From contig DGOW01000054.1 of assembly GCA_002390225.1 (NCBI GenBank), forward strand, positions 159,930-195,742: DNA of 35,813 bases. Direction: 5' to 3'. The position numbers and the translations under genes are program-made. The notes under the pieces were generated by a model. That model worked only from the letters and a program-made list of their open reading frames with translations. It ran no database searches and was not told the origin of the DNA. Every line of letters begins with the position of its first letter. The first letter of the stretch is position 1. Source of the DNA: Gemmatimonadales bacterium UBA4456. Its GTDB lineage: Bacteria > Gemmatimonadota > Gemmatimonadetes > Longimicrobiales > Gaopeijiaceae. Below, piece after piece: positions 31,274 to 35,813 of the stretch.

Positions 31274-32551
31274 ATGAGTGGATCGATAGATCGTCGAGAG
31301 TTCACCCGCCTCTTCGCATTCGGGGGGTCGGCCGCACTGCTCGGTCACCCACGGTTTCGGGGTGTGAAGGCGTCGGCGCTGACCCCCGACCGACTCCGGC
31401 CGGGCGACGTGGACTGGTCAACCGTTCGCGAGCAGTTTCTGATCCCCGACGAGGTAACGGTCCTCAACGCGGCGAACCTCTGCCCCGCCCCGCGCCCGGT
31501 GCTGGAAACCGTCCAGACACACACGGCACGACTCGACTCAGAGCCGTTCCCGTCGTACCGAAGCGAAATTCTCTCCGCAAAGGAGCGCACCCGGGACCTG
31601 CTCGCCTCGCACCTGCGCGTGACACCTGAGGAAATCCTCATCACACGCAACACGAGCGAGGCCAACAACTGGGTGTCCAACGGTCTGTCGCTTGGACCGG
31701 GCGACGAGGTTCTCATTTTCTCCGATAACCACCCCAGCAACAACTCGGCGTGGAAACGCAAGGCTCAGCGCTTCGGGTACTCGGTGGTCGAGGTCGCGCA
31801 CGTCGATCCCCATCCGGGGGCCGAGTATTACCTGGAAGCCTTCGAGCATGCGATCACACCGAACACACGCGTGCTGTCCTTCATGCAGCATACGAACACC
31901 TCGGGTGACGTCTTCCCGGCGCGCGAGCTGTGCGCACTGGCTCGCGAGCGGGGCATCGTGAGCCTGGTGGATGGCGCCCAATCGTTCGGGCTGATGGATG
32001 TAGACCTCTCCGACTGGCAACCGGACTTCTTCTCGGGCAGTGCGCACAAGTGGCCGTGCGGTCCCAAGGAGACTGGCGTCCTTTTCGTGAACGAGCGCAT
32101 GCATGAGGAATTCTGGCCCTCGATGTACAGCGCGTACTCGGGTAGCCGCGGCCTGTCTCGCACGCACGAGGGCATGGGCCAGCGTGATACGCCTGCACTG
32201 CACACCTTCGGCGTGCAGATCGAGTTTCTGCGGTCGATCGGTCAAAACGAGATCGAGGCACGGAGCCGGGAACTCGCCTCAATGCTCGTCGAGGAGCTGT
32301 CCGCGCTTGAGGGAGTGCACATGTGGACGCCTGCCCAGGCCGACCGCCGGGGCGCGGTCGTGACCTTCCAGCCCGGTGAGCTGGAGGGTAGTCAGGTGGT
32401 GGCCGCGCTCGAAGAAGACGGAATCGTGGCGGCAGCACGTGGTGGCCGCGACCGCCCAGGTGTCCGTTTCTCTCCGCACTTCTACAACACGGAGGTCGAC
32501 GTCGAACGCGCGGTCGCTGCGATTCGGCGATATCTCAGAAGGGGCCTCTGA
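31274..32551 (+). CDS. Tat-exported class V aminotransferase-like PLP enzyme
   Basis: A 425-residue protein resembling isopenicillin-N epimerase and cysteine-desulfurase-type class V aminotransferases. The N-terminus has a twin-arginine motif (DRREFTRLFAFGGSAALLG), implying export of the folded, cofactor-loaded enzyme, or at least a Tat-like leader. PLP-site residues are DGAQSFG (Asp contacting the PLP ring nitrogen) and Lys259 in SAHKWPCGPKETG. Start at 31274 has GGAG upstream; the GTG further upstream at 31202 would bury the Tat signal. It overlaps the next gene by one base (TGATG). The substrate is unknown. Confidence 0.82.
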   Translation: MSGSIDRREFTRLFAFGGSAALLGHPRFRGVKASALTPDRLRPGDVDWSTVREQFLIPDEVTVLNAANLCPAPRPVLETVQTHTARLDSEPFPSYRSEILSAKERTRDLLASHLRVTPEEILITRNTSEANNWVSNGLSLGPGDEVLIFSDNHPSNNSAWKRKAQRFGYSVVEVAHVDPHPGAEYYLEAFEHAITPNTRVLSFMQHTNTSGDVFPARELCALARERGIVSLVDGAQSFGLMDVDLSDWQPDFFSGSAHKWPCGPKETGVLFVNERMHEEFWPSMYSAYSGSRGLSRTHEGMGQRDTPALHTFGVQIEFLRSIGQNEIEARSRELASMLVEELSALEGVHMWTPAQADRRGAVVTFQPGELEGSQVVAALEEDGIVAAARGGRDRPGVRFSPHFYNTEVDVERAVAAIRRYLRRGL

Positions 32552-33927
32552 TGTCCGACTCGTTCGATCCACAGATCGCACTTCTGAAGAGTGCGTTGCG
32601 GTATGCTGAGGAATACCTCACCGCGATCGAGGAGCGACCGGTCTTCCCGAGCGTAGACACTCTTCGCGCCCTGGACCACTTCGACGAACCACTCCCGGAT
32701 GTATCGTCAGAAGCCTCCGAGACGTTATCGATGCTTCACCGCATCGGTAGCCCGAGTACGGTTGCTCAGGTCGGCGGCCGGTACTTCGGATTCGTGAACG
32801 GAGGCGCGCTCCCTGTAGGGGTCGCGGCCCGTGTACTCGCCGACGTCTGGGACCAGAACACAGCCCACTACGTGATGTCGCCCGTCGCCGCCCGACTCGA
32901 GGAAGTGTGCGAGGGCTGGCTCACTGACCTGCTTGGTCTCCCTGAGGGGACAGCCGCCGGGTTCGTCACAGGATCGACGCTCGCCAATCTCTCGGGCCTC
33001 GCTGCAGGTCGGAACGAGCTGCTTCGTCGCCGCGGCTGGGACGTCGTCCAGGACGGCCTGTACGGAGCACCACCAATTTCCGTCTTCGTGGGACAGGATG
33101 CGCACGCCGTGGTACGGAAGTCACTCGCGCTTCTCGGGATGGGTGAGGCCCACATGCACGTCATTCCCGTCGACGACCAGGGACGTCTCGATATGGACCA
33201 CTTCCCGCAGCTGAACGAGCCGGCACTCGTCGTGGCGCAGGCGGGAAACGTGAACAGCGGAGCGTTCGACCCGTTCGGTGAGATCTGTGCTCGAACGCAC
33301 GAGGCGGGCGGCTGGGTGCATGTCGACGGCGCGTTCGGGCTCTGGGCTGCCGCGGTGCCGTCCCTGAGACCGCTCGTCCCGGGGATCACCGACGCGGACT
33401 CATGGGCCGTCTCTGCGCACAAGACGCTGAATGTACCGTACGACTGCGGGATCGTGTTCTGCCGTGATCGAGGAGCCCTCGAGGCCGCATTCCGGACGTC
33501 CGCCGCGTACTTCCAGTGGAGCGACGAGCGGGACCCGATGCGGTACACGCCGTCGATGTCGAAGCGCGCTCGTTCGGTGGAGTTGTGGGCGATCCTCAGG
33601 AGTCTCGGACGAGACGGTGTCGTGCGACTGGTCGAACAGCTCTGCACGCACGCGCAGGACTTTGCACATCAGTTGGGCGCGGAGGGATTCCAGATCCACA
33701 ACGATGTCGTATTCAATCAGGTCCTCGTCTCGTGTGGCACCGACGAGGAGACGGGGCGGACCCTCGCTGCGATCCAGGAGCTCGGAGAGTGCTGGTGCGG
33801 CGGATCGACCTGGCACGGGCGCTCGGTAATCCGGGTCAGCGTCTGTTCATGGTCGACGACCCAGGAGGATATTCGGCGGTCCGTCCAGGCCTTCTCCAAG
33901 GCTCGACAGCTGGCGCGGACCCACTGA
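32551..33927 (+). CDS. PLP-dependent group II decarboxylase-family protein
   Basis: A 458-residue cytoplasmic enzyme of the aromatic-amino-acid/glutamate decarboxylase fold. VNGGALPVGVAARVLADVWDQN near 90, GFVTGSTLANLSGLAAGR (PLP phosphate region), HVDGAFGLWAAA (Asp for the pyridine nitrogen) and Lys291 in SAHKTLNVPYDCG are characteristic. Amino-acid substrate is not predictable. Translation is coupled to the Tat-signal class V enzyme, with a one-base overlap. Confidence 0.84.
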   Translation: MSDSFDPQIALLKSALRYAEEYLTAIEERPVFPSVDTLRALDHFDEPLPDVSSEASETLSMLHRIGSPSTVAQVGGRYFGFVNGGALPVGVAARVLADVWDQNTAHYVMSPVAARLEEVCEGWLTDLLGLPEGTAAGFVTGSTLANLSGLAAGRNELLRRRGWDVVQDGLYGAPPISVFVGQDAHAVVRKSLALLGMGEAHMHVIPVDDQGRLDMDHFPQLNEPALVVAQAGNVNSGAFDPFGEICARTHEAGGWVHVDGAFGLWAAAVPSLRPLVPGITDADSWAVSAHKTLNVPYDCGIVFCRDRGALEAAFRTSAAYFQWSDERDPMRYTPSMSKRARSVELWAILRSLGRDGVVRLVEQLCTHAQDFAHQLGAEGFQIHNDVVFNQVLVSCGTDEETGRTLAAIQELGECWCGGSTWHGRSVIRVSVCSWSTTQEDIRRSVQAFSKARQLARTH

Positions 33928-34058
33928 GCGAGCTCGGCGCACCCGCCCCGCCCCGGCCTGCAGTTCGGGGCACGATCGTTGTTACGTCGTGGACATTGAG
34001 CCAGTGCATCCAGACAACCTCAGACTGTCAGATGCAATTCACACTGATTATACTTGAT

Positions 34059-34077
34059 ACGTTATTTAATATTACGT
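34059..34077. promoter_or_regulatory. AT-rich imperfect palindrome upstream of the dioxygenase gene
   Basis: A 19-bp element with ACGT at both ends matches its own reverse complement at 14 of 19 positions. It sits in a markedly AT-rich patch (34034-34085) 25 bp before the start codon, suiting a MarR-type operator; no regulator gene is in the window. Confidence 0.35.
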
Positions 34078-34101
34078 CATGCAACCTCATGGAGAACTGA
34101 C

Positions 34102-35175
34102 ATGACGACTCACCTGCGGACCCGAGGCTTTCATCACGCAACGCTGGTAGCAAACGACGCGCCGCGGACACTGGCTTTTTATGGTGAACTGCTGGGCCTC
34201 GGTCTGGTGAAGAAGACGGTAAATTTCGATGACCCGAGCGCATATCACCTCTACTTCGGCGACGAGACCGGACGCCCCGGCTCGATCCTCACCTTCTTCG
34301 AGTGGCGTAATGCACCTCGTGGCGCCTGGGGCGTAGGCGGCGTACACCACATCGCCCTCGGCGTGGGAACAACCGAAGCGCAGCTCAAATGGAAGCGCCG
34401 CCTGACCGATGCAGGCGTGGCCGTGGACGGCCCGCTCGACCGGGGATATTTCCGCAGCATGTATTTTTCGGACCCCGACGGTCAGGTCATCGAGATCGCC
34501 ACGCGTGGTCCGGGCTACGCCATTGACGAAGCTGCGGACGCGCTCGGTCAGAGCCTGCTCACGCCGCCGAAGGAACGCATGCCTGAAGGCCGCGATACGG
34601 TCGCGATCCAGACCGCGACACACCCCGAGCCGGTGTCGGAGGTGACCCCGGACATGAAGCTCGAGGGCATCCATCACGTGAGTGCGATCACCGACGACCT
34701 CGCCCTCGCCGGAGAGTTCTACGAGCAGGCGCTGGGTCTCCGACTGGTGAAGCAGACGTATAATCAGGACGACAGTAAGACAAAACATTTCTTCTGGGCC
34801 GCCTACGAAGACGGCGTGGTCGAGCCGAATTCCTCGATGACGCTCTTCGGTTGGGAGGGGAGCAAGTACGTGTCACGGGCCGGCGCGGGTCAGACGCATC
34901 ACATCGCGTTCCGGGCCGCTGACCGTGGGCAGCAGGACGCGTGGCGGGACCATCTCCTCGCCATGGGGCTGAGCGTGAGTCCAATCATGGATCGGACCTA
35001 CTTCGAGAGCATCTACTTCCGCGCACCCGACGGCCTGCTCGTGGAGATCGCTACGGATGGCCCAGGCTTCCTGGTGGATGAGCCCGCAGAGTCGCTCGGC
35101 GAGACGCTCAAGCTTCCAGCCTGGCTCGAACCACGGCGCGACAGTATCGAGCAGACGCTGGTGCCCCTCCGATGA
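34102..35175 (+). CDS. Ring-cleaving dioxygenase of the VOC superfamily (MhqE/MhqO-like)
   Basis: A 357-residue protein with two vicinal-oxygen-chelate modules. The first begins TRGFHHATLVANDAPRTLAFYGELLGLGLVKKTVNFDD, with GGVHHIALGV and DPDGQVIEIATRGPG further on; the second begins EGIHHVSAITDDLALAGEFYEQ..., with QTHHIAFRA and APDGLLVEIATDGPG. The paired His and Glu residues can bind one Fe(II). In the known Bacillus mhq system such enzymes act on methylhydroquinone-type compounds, and the partner gene mhqD encodes a carboxylesterase-like hydrolase, as here. GGAGA precedes the ATG. Confidence 0.86.
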   Translation: MTTHLRTRGFHHATLVANDAPRTLAFYGELLGLGLVKKTVNFDDPSAYHLYFGDETGRPGSILTFFEWRNAPRGAWGVGGVHHIALGVGTTEAQLKWKRRLTDAGVAVDGPLDRGYFRSMYFSDPDGQVIEIATRGPGYAIDEAADALGQSLLTPPKERMPEGRDTVAIQTATHPEPVSEVTPDMKLEGIHHVSAITDDLALAGEFYEQALGLRLVKQTYNQDDSKTKHFFWAAYEDGVVEPNSSMTLFGWEGSKYVSRAGAGQTHHIAFRAADRGQQDAWRDHLLAMGLSVSPIMDRTYFESIYFRAPDGLLVEIATDGPGFLVDEPAESLGETLKLPAWLEPRRDSIEQTLVPLR

Positions 35176-35813
35176 GGGGGCCCATAGCGACCGGACACGC
35201 CGGTGGGCTTGACTACGACCTCAGCTTATCGACTGGAGCCACCGACGGTGCGACCGTCGCCGTCCTATTGCACGGGCGGGGTAGCCACAAAGGGGATCTG
35301 CAGGGCCTCGCCCGCCTGCTGCCTGACGACTGGCCGCTGGTCACGCCACAGGCACCGTTTGCGGGTGCGGCATGGGGTTATGGCCAGGGGTGGGCCTGGT
35401 ATCGCTACATGGGGGAGAACCGGGTAGCCGAAGACACACTGACCGAGAGCCTGTCATCCCTCGACGATTTTTTGGCGGCCCTGCCTGAAGTGCTGGGATT
35501 CAGACCCGGCTCCATCGTGTTAGGTGGATTCTCCCAGGGTGGGACCACCAGCATGTCGTACGCGCTGACTCGACCGGGAGCGGTGCAGGCAGCCTGGAAT
35601 TTCTCAGGCTTCGTGCATGCAGGGCTGGAGCTACCGACGGGTGCAGCCGCAGCCACGGCGACGCCGATTTTCTGGGGTCACGGCCGGCAGGACCCAGCGA
35701 TCCCGTTTTCCATGGCAGTTTCGGGACGGCATGCACTGACCGAGGCCGGGATCGCGTTCACGCCGGACGACTACGACATCGGCCACTGGATCGTGCCGGA
35801 AGAGGTTGAGGAG
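35172..35813 (+). CDS. Phospholipase/carboxylesterase-like hydrolase (MhqD-like), cut by window end
   Basis: 214 codons are seen before the window ends. The alpha/beta-hydrolase core includes HGRGSHKGDL, the nucleophile Ser121 in GGFSQGG, Asp174 in GRQDPAIP and His205 in IGHWI: a full catalytic triad. The ATG overlaps the dioxygenase stop by four bases (ATGA), so the two are coupled, matching the dioxygenase/esterase pairing of mhqED. Only the last few residues are expected to be missing. No signal peptide. Confidence 0.83.
   Translation, partial: MRGPIATGHAGGLDYDLSLSTGATDGATVAVLLHGRGSHKGDLQGLARLLPDDWPLVTPQAPFAGAAWGYGQGWAWYRYMGENRVAEDTLTESLSSLDDFLAALPEVLGFRPGSIVLGGFSQGGTTSMSYALTRPGAVQAAWNFSGFVHAGLELPTGAAAATATPIFWGHGRQDPAIPFSMAVSGRHALTEAGIAFTPDDYDIGHWIVPEEVEE

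Overview
The window is GC-rich chromosomal DNA of a free-living, aerobic, Gram-negative-type bacterium. Many secreted or lipobox proteins, Big_2-type Ig-like lipoproteins, large M14 and M20 exopeptidases, and the overall gene mix suggest Gemmatimonadota or a near relative. No 16S gene or marker locus is present, so this is inference.

Layout. 31-2786 (+): an Ig/CARDB/PPC leishmanolysin-like metalloprotease lipoprotein and a coupled small lipoprotein. 2799-5981 (-): an exported metallo-beta-lactamase-fold hydrolase, a branched-chain aminotransferase, an SDR with a changed active site, and a cupin. 6135-10510 (+): MsrB, two lipoproteins, NAD-type isocitrate dehydrogenase, a zinc-ribbon membrane protein and glutaryl-CoA dehydrogenase. 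10640-10712: tRNA-Lys(CUU), then a terminator.

10713 to about 18360 looks like an accessory island. It holds a 540-bp spacer with G/C homopolymers, a 1226-aa Ig plus beta-helix lipoprotein whose base composition changes part-way, a complete IS3-family element with a GGGAAAC frameshift site, an N-formylglutamate-amidohydrolase-like lipoprotein, a gene remnant and orphan terminators. An 84-bp sequence covering the promoter and start codon of the big lipoprotein recurs 6706 bp downstream as a direct repeat (76/84 identical) with no full-length gene behind it.

18362-23800: an M14 carboxypeptidase-like protein, a 50-aa membrane protein, a lone receiver protein, a DUF819 remnant and an M20 peptidase. 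23961-28014: a redox and envelope block. Its central gene is an exported peroxiredoxin in which an in-frame TGA sits exactly at the peroxidatic cysteine position and is followed by a SECIS-like hairpin, so it is best read as one selenoprotein gene rather than two ORFs. Beside it are a TlpA-like thioredoxin and a CcdA/DsbD-type electron channel, then a parvulin-type foldase and an M50B-like membrane protease.

28030-31177: an MBL-fold protein; a promoter-to-terminator unit of about 295 bp with no conventional gene (candidate ncRNA or micropeptide transcript); a thioredoxin-fold redoxin; and a cobalamin-binding-like protein. 31274-33927: two translationally coupled PLP enzymes, the first with a Tat signal. 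34102 to the end: a ring-cleaving dioxygenase and an overlapping carboxylesterase, arranged like the quinone-detoxifying mhqE/mhqD pair, behind an AT-rich imperfect palindrome.

The strongest leads are the selenocysteine peroxiredoxin, the orphan transcript unit at 29239-29570 and the paired direct repeats around the island.
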